NCBI GenBank assembly: GCA_032718475.1
Contig: JAUCBJ010000069.1
Location: 62,001 to 126,000, forward strand
DNA from: Nemertoderma westbladi
Taxonomy: Eukaryota; Xenacoelomorpha; Nemertodermatida; Nemertodermatidae
Reading direction: 5' to 3'
Length of the DNA stretch: 64,000 nucleotides
The translations under genes and the position numbers were made by a program. Numbering within the stretch: position 1 is the first letter of the stretch; every line of letters starts with the position of its first letter. The notes under the pieces were generated by a model. That model had not been told where the DNA came from. It saw nothing but the letters and a program-made list of their open reading frames with translations, and made no database searches. Shown here in pieces: positions 15,533-31,800 of this stretch.

Positions 15533-18500
15533 CGCTCTCACACGGCTACTCTACAACACAAGGTTGCTATTTAACCTAAAACCTCACTGCCACACGGCTA
15601 CTCTACACAACACAAGGTGCTATTTAACCTAAAACCTCGCTGTCACACGGCTACTCTACAACACAAGGTGCTATTTAACCTAAAACCTCGCTGCCACACG
15701 GCTACTCTATACAACACAAGGTGCTATTTAACCTAAAACCTCGCTCTCACACGGCTACTCTACAACACAAGGTTGCTATTTAACCTAAAACCTCACTGCC
15801 ACCCGGCTACTCTACACAACACAAGGTGCTATTTAACCTAAAACCTCGCTGCCACACGGCTACTCTATACAACACAAGGTGCTATTTAACCTAAAACCTC
15901 GCTGCCACACGGCTACTCTACAACACAAGGTGCTATTTAACCTAAAACCTCACTGTCACACGGCTACTCTACAACACAAGGTTGCTATTTAACCTAAAAC
16001 CTCGCTGTCACACGGCTACTCTATACAACACAAGGTTGCTATTTAACCTAAAACCACGCTCTCACACGGCTACTCTACAACACAAGGTTGCTATTTAACC
16101 TAAAACCTCACTGCCACACGGCTACTCTACACAACACAAGGTGCTATTTAACCTAAAACCTCGCTGCCACACGGCTACTCTACAACACAAGGTTGCTATT
16201 TAACCTAAAACCTCACTGCCACACGGCTACTCTACACAACACAAGGTGCTATTTAACCTAAAACCTCGCTGTCACACGGCTACTCTACAACACAAGGTGC
16301 TATTTAACCTAAAACCTCGCTGCCACACGGCTACTCTATACAACACAAGGTGCTATTTAACCTAAAACCTCACTGCCACACGGCTACTCTACAACACAAG
16401 GTGCTATTTAACCTAAAACCTCACTGTCACACGGCTACTCTACAACACAAGGTGCTATTTAACCTAAAACCTCACTGTCACACGGCTACTCTACAACACA
16501 AGGTTGCTATTTAACCTAAAACCTCGCTGTCACACGGCTACTCTATACAACACAAGGTTGCTATTTAACCTAAAACCTCGCTCCCACACGGCTACACTAT
16601 ACAACACAAGGTTGCTATTTAACCTAAAACCTCGCTGTCACACGGCTACTCTACAACACAAGGTTGCTATTTAACCTAAAACCTCACTGCCACACGGCTA
16701 CTCTACACAACACAAGGTGCTATTTAACCTAAAACCTCGCTGTCACACGGCTACTCTACAACACAAGGTGCTATTTAACCTAAAACCTCGCTGCCACACG
16801 GCTACTCTATACAACACAAGGTGCTATTTAACCTAAAACCTCGCTGCCACACGGCTACTCTACAACACAAGGTGCTATTTAACCTAAAACCTCGCTGCCA
16901 CACGGCTACTCTACAACACAAGGTGCTATTTAACCTAAAACCTCACTGTCACACGGCTACTCTACAACACAAGGTGCTATTTAACCTAAAACCTCGCTGT
17001 CACACGGCTACTCTACAACACAAGGTGCTATTTAACCTAAAACCTCGCTGTCACACGGCTACTCTACAACACAAGGTGCTATTTAACCTAAAACCTCGCT
17101 GCCACACGGCTACTCTATACAACACAAGGTGCTATTTAACCTAAAACCTCGCTGCCACACGGCTACTCTACAACACAAGGTGCTATTTAACCTAAAACCT
17201 CACTGTCACACGGCTACTCTACAACACAAGGTTGCTATTTAACCTAAAACCTCGCTCCCACACGTCTACTCTATACAACACAAGGTTGCTATTTAACCTA
17301 AAACCTCGCTCTCACACGGCTACTCTACAACACAAGGTTGCTATTTAACCTAAAACCTCACTGTCACACGGCTACTCTATACAACACAAGGTTGCTATTT
17401 AACCTAAAACCTCGCTCTCACACGGCTACTCTACAACACAAGGTTGCTATTTAACCTAAAACCTCGCTGCCACACGGCTACTCTACAACACAAGGTGCTA
17501 TTTAACCTAAAACCTCACTGTCACACGGCTACTCTATACAACACAAGGTTGCTATTTAACCTAAAACCTCGCTCTCACACGTCTACTCTACAACACAAGG
17601 TTGCTATTTAACCTAAAACCTCACTGTCACACGGCTACTCTATACAACACAAGGTGCTATTTAATCTAAAACCTCACTGTCACACGGCTACTCTCTACAA
17701 CACAAGGTGCTATTTAACCTAAAACCTCACTGTCACACGGCTACTCTACAACACAAGGTGCTATTTAACCTAAAACCTCGCTGTCACACGGCTACTCTAT
17801 ACAACACAAGGTGCTATTTAACCTAAAACCTCGCTGTCACACGGCTACTCTACAACACAAGGTGCTATTTAACCTAAAACCCCGCTGCCACACGGCTACT
17901 CTCTACAACACAAGGTGCTATTTAACCTAAAACCTCACTGTCACACGGCTACTCTACAACACAAGGTGCTATTTAACCTAAAACCCCGCTGCCACACGGC
18001 TACTCTATACAACACAAGGTTGCTATTTAACCTAAAACCCCACTGTCACACGGCTACTCTATACAACACAAGGTTGCTATTTAACCTAAAACCTCGCTCT
18101 CACACGGCTACTCTACAACACAAGGTTGCTATTTAACCTAAAACCTCACTGTCACACGGCTACTCTATACAACACAAGGTGCTATTTAACCTAAAACCTC
18201 ACTGCCACACGGCTACTCTACAACACAAGGTGCTATTTAACCTAAAACCTCGCTGCCACACGGCTACTCTATACAACACAAGGTTGCTATTTAACCTAAA
18301 ACCTCGCTGTCACACGGCTACTCTACAACACAAGGTGCTATTTAACCTAAAACCTCGCTGCCACACGGCTACTCTATACAACACAAGGTGCTATTTAACC
18401 TAAAACCTCGCTGCCACACGGCTACTCTACAACACAAGGTGCTATTTAACCTAAAACCTCGCTGCCACACGGCTACTCTACAACACAAGGTGCTATTTAA

Positions 18501-19399
18501 CCTAAAACCTCACTGTCACACGGCTACTCTATACAACACAAGGTGCTATTTAACCTAAAACCTCGCTGCCACACGGCTACTCTATACAACACAAGGTGCT
18601 ATTTAACCTAAAACCTCGCTGCCACACGGCTACTCTACAACACAAGGTGCTATTTAACCTAAAACCTCACTGTCACACGGCTACTCTATACAACACAAGG
18701 TTGCTATTTAACCTAAAACCTCGCTCTCACACGGCTACTCTACAACACAAGGTTGCTATTTAACCTAAAACCTCACTGCCACACGGCTACTCTACAACAC
18801 AAGGTGCTATTTAACCTAAAACCTCACTGTCACACGGCTACTCTATACAACACAAGGTTGCTATTTAACCTAAAACCTCACTGCCACACGGCTACTCTAC
18901 AACACAAGGTTGCTATTTAACCTAAAACCTCGCTCTCACACGGCTACTCTACACAACACAAGGTGCTATTTAACCTAAAATCCCACTGCCACACGGCTAC
19001 TCTATACAACACAAGGTGCTATTTAACCTAAAACCTCACTGCCACACGGCTACTCTATACAACACAAGGTGCTATTTAACCTAAAACCTCACTGCCACAC
19101 GGCTACTCTACACAACACAAGGTTGCTATTTAACCTAAAACCTCACTGCCTCACGGCTACTCTATACAACACAAGGTGCTATTTAACCTAAAACCTCACT
19201 GCCACACGGCTACTCTATACAACACAAGGTTGCTATTTAACCTAAAACCTCACTGCCACACGGCTACTCTACAACACAAGGTTGCTATTTAACCTAAAAC
19301 CTCACTGCCACACGGCTACTCTACAACACAAGGTTGCTATTTAACCTAAAACCTCACTGTCACACGGCTACTCTATACAACACAAGGTTGCTATTTAAC

Positions 19400-22300
19400 C
19401 TAAAACCTCACTGTCACCCGGCTACTCTACAACACAAGGTTGCTATTTAACCTAAAACCTCACTGCCACACGGCTACTCTATACAACACAAGGTGCTATT
19501 TAACCTAAAACCTCACTGCCACACGGCTACTCTATACAACACAAGGTGCCATTTAACCTAAAACCTCTCTGCCACACGGCTACTCTATACAACACAAGGT
19601 GCTATTTAACCTAAAACCTCGCTGTCACACGGCTACTCTACAACACAAGGTTGCTATTTAACCTAAAACCTCACTGCCACACGGCTACTCTATACAACAC
19701 AAGGTGCTATTTAACCTAAAACCTCACTGTCACCCGGCTACTCTACAACACAAGGTGCTATTTAACCTAAAACCTCGCTGTCACACGGCTACTCTATACA
19801 ACACAAGGTGCTATTTAACCTAAAACCTCACTGTCACCCGGCTACTCTACAACACAAGGTGCTATTTAACCTAAAACCTCACTGCCACACGGCTACTCTA
19901 TACAACACAAGGTGCTATTTAACCTAAAACCTCACTGTCACCCGGCTACTCTACAACACAAGGTGCTATTTAACCTAAAACCTCGCTGTCACACGGCTAC
20001 TCTATACAACACAAGGTGCTATTTAACCTAAAACCTCGCTGCCACACGGCTACTCTATACAACACAAGGTGCTATTTAACCTAAAACCCCACTGCCACAC
20101 GGCTACTCTATACAACACAAGGTGCTATTTAACCTAAAACCTCGCTCTCACACGGCTACTCTACACAACACAAGGTGCTATTTAACCTAAAATCCCACTG
20201 CCACACGGCTACTCTATACAACACAAGGTGCTATTTAACCTAAAACCTCACTGTCACACGGCTACTCTATACAACACAAGGTGCTATTTAACCTAAAACC
20301 TCGCTCCCACACGGCTACTCTACACAACACAAGGGTGCTATTTAACCTAAAACCTCACTGCCACACGGCTACTCTATACAACACAAGGTGCTATTTAACC
20401 TAAAACCTCACTGTCACCCGGCTACTCTACAACACAAGGTGCTATTTAACCTAAAACCTCGCTGTCACACGGCTACTCTACAACACAAGGTTGCTATTTA
20501 ACCTAAAACCTCACTGCCACACGGCTACTCTATACAACACAAGGTGCTATTTAACCTAAAACCTCACTGTCACCCGGCTACTCTACAACACAAGGTGCTA
20601 TTTAACCTAAAACCTCGCTGTCACACGGCTACTCTATACAACACAAGGTGCTATTTAACCTAAAACCTCACTGTCACCCGGCTACTCTACAACACAAGGT
20701 GCTATTTAACCTAAAACCTCACTGCCACACGGCTACTCTATACAACACAAGGTGCTATTTAACCTAAAACCTCACTGTCACCCGGCTACTCTACAACACA
20801 AGGTGCTATTTAACCTAAAACCTCACTGCCACACGGCTACTCTATACAACACAAGGTGCCATTTAACCTAAAACCTCTCTGCCACACGGCTACTCTATAC
20901 AACACAAGGTGCTATTTAACCTAAAACCTCGCTGTCACACGGCTACTCTACAACACAAGGTTGCTATTTAACCTAAAACCTCACTGCCACACGGCTACTC
21001 TATACAACACAAGGTGCTATTTAACCTAAAACCTCACTGTCACCCGGCTACTCTACAACACAAGGTGCTATTTAACCTAAAACCTCGCTGTCACACGGCT
21101 ACTCTATACAACACAAGGTGCTATTTAACCTAAAACCTCACTGTCACCCGGCTACTCTACAACACAAGGTGCTATTTAACCTAAAACCTCACTGTCACAC
21201 GGCTACTCTATACAACACAAGGGTGCTATTTAACCTAAAATCCCACTGCCACACGGCTACTCTATACAACACAAGGTGCTATTTAACCTAAAACCTCACT
21301 GTCACCCGGCTACTCTACAACACAAGGTGCTATTTAACCTAAAACCTCACTGTCACACGGCTACTCTATACAACACAAGGTTGCTATTTAACCTAAAACC
21401 TCACTGTCACCCGGCTACTCTACAACACAAGGTGCTATTTAACCTAAAACCTCACTGTCACACGGCTACTCTATACAACACAAGGGTGCTATTTAACCTA
21501 AAATCCCACTGCCACACGGCTACTCTATACAACACAAGGTGCTATTTAACCTAAAACCTCACTGTCACCCGGCTACTCTACAACACAAGGTGCTATTTAA
21601 CCTAAAACCTCACTGTCACACGGCTACTCTATACAACACAAGGGTGCTATTTAACCTAAAATCCCACTGCCACACGGCTACTCTATACAACACAAGGTGC
21701 TATTTAACCTAAAACCTCACTGTCACCCGGCTACTCTACAACACAAGGTGCTATTTAACCTAAAACCTCACTGTCACACGGCTACTCTATACAACACAAG
21801 GGTGCTATTTAACCTAAAATCCCACTGCCACACGGCTACTCTATACAACACAAGGTGCTATTTAACCTAAAACCTCACTGTCACACGGCTACTCTATACA
21901 ACACAAGGTGCTATTTAACCTAAAACCTCGCTCCCACACGGCTACTCTATACAACACAAGGTTGCTATTTAACCTAAAACCTCACTGCCACACGGCTACT
22001 CTATACAACACAAGGTGCTATTTAACCTAAAACCTCACTGTCACCCGGCTACTCTACAACACAAGGTGCTATTTAACCTAAAACCTCACTGTCACACGGC
22101 TACTCTATACAACACAAGGTGCTATTTAACCTAAAACCCCACTGCCACACGGCTACTCTATACAACACAAGGTGCTATTTAACCTAAAACCTCACTGTCA
22201 CACGGCTACTCTATACAACACAAGGTACTATTTAACCTAAAACCTCACTGCCACACGGCTACTCTATACAACACAAGGTGCTATTTAACCTAAAACCTCA

Positions 22301-22480
22301 CTGTCACCCGGCTACTCTATACAACACAAGGTGCTATTTAACCTAAAACCTCACTGTCACACGGCTACTCTATACAACACAAGGTTGCTATTTAACCTAA
22401 AACCTCACTGTCACACGGCTACTCTATACAACACAAGGTGCTATTTAACCTAAAACCTCACTGTCACCCGGCTACTCTAT
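19400..22480. repeat. Satellite subdomain marked by the GTCACCCGG variant
   Basis: A single base change (CACCCGG instead of CACACGG) is common in this ~3 kb domain and rare outside it (single examples near 15,800, 47,410 and 50,655). Inside, the segment at 19,511, which carries the diagnostic GGTGCCATTT and CCTCTCTGCC changes, recurs at 20,821 (offset 1,310 bp) and matches for about 370 bp. This shows a longer-range duplication within the domain. Confidence 0.75.
21504..21977. repeat. Three-monomer higher-order repeat, 158-bp period
   Basis: The marker TCCCACTGCC, following GGGTGCTATTT, occurs at 21,504, 21,662 and 21,820, spaced exactly 158 bp (53 + 51 + 54). An earlier copy of the marker at 21,241 is 263 bp upstream, which is one unit plus an extra 51 + 54 pair. 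Each unit also carries one CACCCGG monomer. Confidence 0.85.
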
Positions 22481-23819
22481 ACAACACAAGGTGCTATTTA
22501 ACCTAAAACCTCACTGTCACACGGCTACTCTATACAACACAAGGTTGCTATTTAACCTAAAACCTCACTGTCACACGGCTACTCTATACAACACAAGGTG
22601 CTATTTAACCTAAAACCTCGCTCCACAATGGCTACTCTATACAACACAAGGTTGCTATTTAACCTAAAACCTCACTGCCACACGGCTACTCTACAACACA
22701 AGGTGCTATTTAACCTAAAACCTCGCTGTCACACGGCTACTCTATACAACACAAGGTGCTATTTAACCTAAAACCTCGCTCCACAATGGCTACTCTATAC
22801 AACACAAGGTTGCTATTTAACCTAAAACCTCACTGCCACACGGCTACTCTACAACACAAGGTGCTATTTAACCTAAAACCTCACTGCCACACGGCTACTC
22901 TATACAACACAAGGTGCTATTTAACCTAAAACCTCGCTCCACAATGGCTACTCTATACAACACAAGGTGCTATTTAACCTAAAACCTCGCTGTCACACGG
23001 CTACTCTACAACACAAGGTGCTATTTAACCTAAAACCTCGCTCCACAATGGCTACTCTATACAACACAAGGTTGCTATTTAACCTAAAACCTCACTGTCA
23101 CACGGCTACTCTATACAACACAAGGTTGCTATTTAACCTAAAACCTCGCTCCACAATGGCTACTCTATACAACACAAGGTGCTATTTAACCTAAAACCTC
23201 GCTGTCACACGGCTACTCTATACAACACAAGGTTGCTATTTAACCTAAAACCTCGCTCTCACACGGCTACTCTATACAACACAAGGTGCTATTTAACCTA
23301 AAACCTCGCTCTCACACGGCTACTCTATACAACACAAGGTTGCTATTTAACCTAAAACCTCACTGTCACACGGCTACTCTACAACACAAGGTGCTATTTA
23401 ACCTAAAACCTCGCTCCACAATGGCTACTCTATACAACACAAGGTGCTATTTAACCTAAAACCTCGCTGTCACACGGCTACTCTATACAACACAAGGTGC
23501 TATTTAACCTAAAACCTCGCTCCACAATGGCTACTCTACAACACAAGGTGCTATTTAACCTAAAACCTCGCTCCACAATGGCTACTCTATACAACACAAG
23601 GTTGCTATTTAACCTAAAACCTCACTGTCACACGGCTACTCTACAACACAAGGTGCTATTTAACCTAAAACCTCGCTCCACAATGGCTACTCTATACAAC
23701 ACAAGGTGCTATTTAACCTAAAACCTCACTGTCACACGGCTACTCTATACAACACAAGGTTGCTATTTAACCTAAAACCTCGCTCCACAATGGCTACTCT
23801 ATACAACACAAGGTTGCTA

Positions 23820-25610
23820 TTTAACCTAAAACCTCGCTGCCACACGGCTACTCTACAACACAAGGTTGCTATTTAACCTAAAACCTCGCTGCCACACGGC
23901 TACTCTATACAACACAAGGTGCTATTTAACCTAAAACCTCGCTGCCACACGGCTACTCTACAACACAAGGTGCTATTTAACCTAAAACCTCGCTGCCACA
24001 CGGCTACTCTACAACACAAGGTTGCTATTTAACCTAAAACCTCGCTGCCACACGGCTACTCTATACAACACAAGGTGCTATTTAACCTAAAACCTCGCTG
24101 CCACACGGCTACTCTACAACACAAGGTTGCTATTTAACCTAAAACCTCGCTGCCACACGGCTACTCTACAACACAAGGTTGCTATTTAACCTAAAACCTC
24201 GCTGCCACACGGCTACTCTATACAACACAAGGTGCTATTTAACCTAAAACCTCGCTGCCACACGGCTACTCTATACAACACAAGGTGCTATTTAACCTAA
24301 AACCTCGCTGCCACACGGCTACTCTACAACACAAGGTTGCTATTTAACCTAAAACCTCGCTGCCACACGGCTACTCTATACAACACAAGGTGCTATTTAA
24401 CCTAAAACCTCGCTGCCACACGGCTACTCTATACAACACAAGGTGCTATTTAACCTAAAACCTCGCTGCCACACGGCTACTCTACAACACAAGGTGCTAT
24501 TTAACCTAAAACCTCGCTGCCACACGGCTACTCTACAACACAAGGTTGCTATTTAACCTAAAACCTCGCTGCCACACGGCTACTCTATACAACACAAGGT
24601 GCTATTTAACCTAAAACCTCGCTGCCACACGGCTACTCTACAACACAAGGTGCTATTTAACCTAAAACCTCGCTGCCACACGGCTACTCTACAACACAAG
24701 GTGCTATTTAACCTAAAACCTCGCTGCCACACGGCTACTCTACAACACAAGGTTGCTATTTAACCTAAAACCTCGCTGCCACACGGCTACTCTATACAAC
24801 ACAAGGTGCTATTTAACCTAAAACCTTGCTGCCACACGGCTACTCTATACAACACAAGGTGCTATTTAACCTAAAACCTCGCTGCCACACGGCTACTCTA
24901 CAACACAAGGTGCTATTTAACCTAAAACCTCGCTGCCACACGGCTACTCTACAACACAAGGTTGCTATTTAACCTAAAACCTCGCTGCCACACGGCTACT
25001 CTATACAACACAAGGTGCTATTTAACCTAAAACCTCGCTGCCACACGGCTACTCTACAACACAAGGTGCTATTTAACCTAAAACCTCACTGTCACACGGC
25101 TACTCTATACAACACAAGGTTGCTATTTAACCTAAAACCTCGCTCCACAATGGCTACTCTATACAACACAAGGTTGCTATTTAACCTAAAACCTCGCTGC
25201 CACACGGCTACTCTACAACACAAGGTTGCTATTTAACCTAAAACCTCGCTGCCACACGGCTACTCTATACAACACAAGGTGCTATTTAACCTAAAACCTC
25301 GCTGCCACACGGCTACTCTACAACACAAGGTTGCTATTTAACCTAAAACCTCGCTGCCACACGGCTACTCTACAACACAAGGTTGCTATTTAACCTAAAA
25401 CCTCGCTGCCACACGGCTACTCTATACAACACAAGGTGCTATTTAACCTAAAACCTCGCTGCCACACGGCTACTCTACAACACAAGGTGCTATTTAACCT
25501 AAAACCTCGCTGCCACACGGCTACTCTACAACACAAGGTGCTATTTAACCTAAAACCTCGCTGCCACACGGCTACTCTACAACACAAGGTTGCTATTTAA
25601 CCTAAAACCT
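23820..25610. repeat. Satellite subdomain homogenised for CGCTGCCACACGG
   Basis: Nearly every monomer here carries CGCTGCCACACGG, with 51-, 53- and 54-bp lengths alternating. A short interruption at about 25,080-25,190 contains GTCACACGG and ACAATGG monomers. The block ends near 25,617 with a CATACGG variant. It is a locally homogenised patch within the more mixed array. Confidence 0.7.
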
Positions 25611-28600
25611 CACTGTCATACGGCTACTCTATACAACACAAGGTGCTATTTAACCTAAAACCTCGCTGCCACACGGCTACTCTACAACACAAGGTGCTAT
25701 TTAACCTAAAACCTCGCTGCCACACGGCTACTCTATACAACACAAGGTTGCTATTTAACCTAAAACCTCACTGCCACACGGCTACTCTATACAACACAAG
25801 GTTGCTATTTAACCTAAAACCTCACTGCCACACGGCTACTCTACAACACAAGGTGCTATTTAACCTAAAACCTCGCTCCACAATGGCTACTCTATACAAC
25901 ACAAGGTTGCTATTTAACCTAAAACCTCACTGCCACACGGCTACTCTATACAACACAAGGTTGCTATTTAACCTAAAACCTCACTGCCACACGGCTACTC
26001 TACACAACACAAGGTGCTATTTAACCTAAAACCTCGCTCCACAATGGCTACTCTATACAACACAAGGTTGCTATTTAACCTAAAACCCCGCTGCCACACG
26101 GCTACTCTATACAACACAAGGTTGCTATTTAACCTAAAACCCCGCTGTCACACGGCTACTCTATACAACACAAGGTGCTATTTAACCTAAAACCTCACTG
26201 CCACACGGCTACTCTATACAACACAAGGTTGCTATTTAACCTAAAACCTCACTGCCACACGGCTACTCTACAACACAAGGTGCTATTTAACCTAAAACCT
26301 CGCTCCACAATGGCTACTCTATACAACACAAGGTTGCTATTTAACCTAAAACCTCACTGCCACACGGCTACTCTATACAACACAAGGTTGCTATTTAACC
26401 TAAAACCTCACTGCCACACGGCTACTCTACACAACACAAGGTGCTATTTAACCTAAAACCTCGCTCCACAATGGCTACTCTATACAACACAAGGTTGCTA
26501 TTTAACCTAAAACCCCGCTGCCACACGGCTACTCTATACAACACAAGGTTGCTATTTAACCTAAAACCCCGCTGTCACACGGCTACTCTATACAACACAA
26601 GGTGCTATTTAACCTAAAACCTCACTGCCACACGGCTACTCTATACAACACAAGGTTGCTATTTAACCTAAAACCTCACTGCCACACGGCTACTCTACAC
26701 AACACAAGGTGCTATTTAACCTAAAACCTCGCTCCACAATGGCTACTCTATACAACACAAGGTTGCTATTTAACCTAAAACCCCGCTGCCACACGGCTAC
26801 TCTATACAACACAAGGTGCTATTTAACCTAAAACCTCACTGTCACACGGCTACTCTATACAACACAAGGTGCTATTTAACCTAAAACCTCGCTCTCACAC
26901 GGCTACTCTATACAACACAAGGTGCTATTTAACCTAAAACCTCACTGCCACACGGCTACTCTACAACACAAGGTGCTATTTAACCTAAAACCTCGCTCCA
27001 CAATGGCTACTCTATACAACACAAGGTTGCTATTTAACCTAAAACCCCGCTGCCACACGGCTACTCTATACAACACAAGGTTGCTATTTAACCTAAAACC
27101 TCGCTGCCACACGGCTACTATATACAACACAAGGTTGCTATTTAACCTAAAACCTCGCTGCCACACGGCTACTCTATACAACACAAGGTGCTATTTAACC
27201 TAAAACCTCGCTCCACAATGGCTACTCTATACAACACAAGGTGCTATTTAACCTAAAACCTCACTGCCACACGGCTACTCTATACAACACAAGGTTGCTA
27301 TTTAACCTAAAACCTCACTGTCACACGGCTACTCTATACAACACAAGGTTGCTATTTAACCTAAAACCTCGCTCCACAATGGCTACTCTAAACAACACAA
27401 GGTTGCTATTTAACCTAAAACCTCACTGCCACACGGCTACTCTACAACACAAGGTGTTATTTAACCTAAAACCTCACTGTCACACGGCTACTCTATACAA
27501 CACAAGGTGCTATTTAACCTAAAACCTCGCTCCACAATGGCTACTCTATACAACACAAGGTTGCTATTTAACCTAAAACCTCGCTGTCACACGGCTACTC
27601 TATACAACACAAGGTTGCTATTTAACCTAAAACCCCGCTCCACAATGGCTACTCTATACAACACAAGGTGCTATTTAACCTAAAACCTCGCTGTCACACG
27701 GCTACTCTACACAACACAAGGTTGCTATTTAACCTAAAACCTCACTGTCACACGGCTACTCTATACAACACAAGGTGCTATTTAACCTAAAACCTCGCTG
27801 TCACACGGCTACTCTACACAACACAAGGTTGCTATTTAACCTAAAACCTCACTGTCACACGGCTACTCTATACAACACAAGGTTCTATTTAACCTAAAAC
27901 CTCACTGCCACACGGCTACTCTACAACACAAGGTGCTATTTAACCTAAAACCTCACTGACACACGGCTACTCTATACAACACAAGGTGCTATTTAACCTA
28001 AAACCTCACTGCCACACGGCTACTCTATACAACACAAGGTTGCTATTTAACCTAAAACCCCGCTCCACAATGGCTACTCTATACAACACAAGGTGCTATT
28101 TAACCTAAAACCTCGCTCCACAATGGCTACTCTATACAACACAAGGTTGCTATTTAACCTAAAACCTCGCTCCACAATGGCTACTCTATACAACACAAGG
28201 TGCTATTTAACCTAAAACCTCGCTCCACAATGGCTACTCTATACAACACAAGGTGCTATTTAACCTAAAACCTCACTGCCACACGGCTACTCTACAACAC
28301 AAGGTTGCTATTTAACCTAAAACCTCGCTCTCACACGGCTACTCTATACAACACAAGGTGCTATTTAACCTAAAACCTCACTGCCACACGGCTACTCTAC
28401 AACACAAGGTGCTATTTAACCTAAAACCTCACTGACACACGGCTACTCTATACAACACAAGGTGCTATTTAACCTAAAACCTCACTGTCACACGGCTACT
28501 CTATACAACACAAGGTGCTATTTAACCTAAAACCTCACTGTCACACGGCTACTCTATACAACACAAGGTGCTATTTAACCTAAAACCTCACTGTCATACG

Positions 28601-28849
28601 GCTACTCTATACAACACAAGGTGCTATTTAACCTAAAACCTCGCTGCCACACGGCTACTCTATACAACACAAGGTTGCTATTTAACCTAAAACCTCGCTC
28701 TCACACGGCTACTCTATACAACACAAGGTGCTATTTAACCTAAAACCCCGCTCCACAATGGCTACTCTATACAACACAAGGTGCTATTTAACCTAAAACC
28801 TCGCTGCCACACGGCTACTCTATACAACACAAGGTTGCTATTTAACCTA

Positions 28850-31800
28850 AAACCCCGCTCCACAATGGCTACTCTATACAACACAAGGTGCTATTTAACC
28901 TAAAACCCCGCTGCCACACGGCTACTCTATACAACACAAGGTTGCTATTTAACCTAAAACCTCGCTCCACAATGGCTACTCTATACAACACAAGGTTGCT
29001 ATTTAACCTAAAACCTCGCTCCACAATGGCTACTCTATACAACACAAGGTGCTATTTAACCTAAAACCTCACTGTCACACGGCTACTCTATACAACACAA
29101 GGTGCTATTTAACCTAAAACCTCACTGTCACACGGCTACTCTATACAACACAAGGTGCTATTTAACCTAAAACCTCACTGTCACACGGCTACTCTATACA
29201 ACACAAGGTTGCTATTTAACCTAAAACCTCACTGTCACACGGCTACTCTATACAACACAAGGTGCTATTTAACCTAAAACCTCGCTGTCACACGGCTACT
29301 CTACAACACAAGGTGCTATTTAACCTAAAACCTCACTGCCACACGGCTACTCTACACAACACAAGGTTGCTATTTAACCTAAAACCTCGCTGTCACACGG
29401 CTACTCTATACAACACAAGGTGCTATTTAACCTAAAACCTCGCTCTCACACGGCTACTCTACAACACAAGGTGCTATTTAACCTAAAAACTCGCTCCACA
29501 ATGGCTACTCTATACAACACAAGGTTGCTATTTAACCTAAAACCTCACTGCCACACGGCTACTCTATACAACACAAGGTTGCTATTTAACCAAAAACCTC
29601 ACTGCCACACGGCTACTCTACAACACAAGGTGCTATTTAACCTAAAACCTCGCTCCACAATGGCTACTCTATACAACACAAGGTTGCTATTTAACCTAAA
29701 ACCTCACTGCCACACGGCTACTCTATACAACACAAGGTGCTATTTAACCTAAAACCTCGCTCCACAATGGCTACTCTATACAACACAAGGTGCTATTTAA
29801 CCTAAAACCTCGCTGTCACACGGCTACTCTATACAAAACAAGGTGCTATTTAACCTAAAACCTCGCTCCACAATGGCTACTCTATACAACACAAGGTGCT
29901 ATTTAACCTAAAACCTCGCTGTCACACGGCTACTCTATACAACACAAGGTGGTATTTAACCTAAAACCTCGCTCCACAATGGCTACTCTATACAACACAA
30001 GGTTGCTATTTAACCTAAAACCTCACTGCCACACGGCTACTCTATACAACACAAGGTGCTATTTAACCTAAAACCTCGCTCCACAATGGCTACTCTATAC
30101 AACACAAGGTGCTATTTAACCTAAAACCTCACTGCCACACGGCTACTCTATACAACACAAGGTGCTATTTAACCTAAAACCTCGCTCCACAATGGCTACT
30201 CTATACAACACAAGGTTGCTATTTAACCTAAAACCTCGCTCTCACACGGCTACTCTACACAACACAAGGTTGCTATTTAACCTAAAACCTCGCTCTCACA
30301 CGGCTACTCTATACAACACAAGGTGCTATTTAACCTAAAACCTCGCTCCACAATGGCTACTCTATACAACACAAGGTTGCTATTTAACCTAAAACCTCGC
30401 TCTCACACGGCTACTCTATACAACACAAGGTTGCTATTTAACCTAAAACCTCGCTCTCACACGGCTACTCTATACAACACAAGGTGCTATTTAACCTAAA
30501 ACCTCGCTGTCACACGGCTACTCTATACAACACAAGGTGCTATTTAACCTAAAACCTCGCTGTCACACGGCTACTCTATACAACACAAGGTGCTATTTAA
30601 CCTAAAACCTCACTGTCACACGGCTACTCTATACAACACAAGGTGCTATTTAACCTAAAACCTCGCTGTCACACGGCTACTCTACAACACAAGGTGCTAT
30701 TTAACCTAAAACCTCGCTGTCACACGGCTACTCTACAACACAAGGTGCTATTTAACCTAAAACCTCGCTCCACAATGGCTACTCTATACAACACAAGGTT
30801 GCTATTTAACCTAAAACCTCACTGCCACACGGCTACTCTATACAACACAAGGTGCTATTTAACCTAAAACCTCACTGTCACACGGCCACTCTACAACACA
30901 AGGTGCTATTTAACCTAAAACCTCGCTCCACAATGGCTACTCTATACAACACAAGGTTGCTATTTAACCTAAAACCTCGCTGTCACACGGCTACTCTACA
31001 ACACAAGGTGCTATTTAACCTAAAACCTCGTTCCACAATGGCTACTCTATACAACACAAGGTTGCTATTTAACCTAAAACCTCACTGCCACACGGCTACT
31101 CTATACAACACAAGGTGCTATTTAACCTAAAACCTCACTGCCACACGGCTACTCTATACAACACAAGGTGCTATTTAACCTAAAACCTCGCTCCACAATG
31201 GCTACTCTATACAACACAAGGTGCTATTTAACCTAAAACCTCGCTCCACAATGGCTACTCTATACAACACAAGGTGCTATTTAACCTAAAACCTCACTGC
31301 CACACGGCTACTCTATACAACACAAGGTGCTATTTAACCTAAAACCTCGCTCCACAATGGCTACTCTATACAACACAAGGTGCTATTTAACCTAAAACCT
31401 CGCTCCACAATGGCTACTCTATACAACACAAGGTGCTATTTAACCTAAAACCTCGCTCCACAATGGCTACTCTATACAACACAAGGTTGCTATTTAACCT
31501 AAAACCTCGCTGTCACACGGCTACTCTATACAACACAAGGTTGCTATTTAACCTAAAACCCCGCTCCACAATGGCTACTCTATACAACACAAGGTGCTAT
31601 TTAACCTAAAACCCCGCTGCCACACGGCTACTCTATACAACACAAGGTTGCTATTTAACCTAAAACCTCGCTCCACAATGGCTACTCTATACAACACAAG
31701 GTTGCTATTTAACCTAAAACCTCGCTCCACAATGGCTACTCTATACAACACAAGGTGCTATTTAACCTAAAACCTCACTGTCACACGGCTACTCTATACA

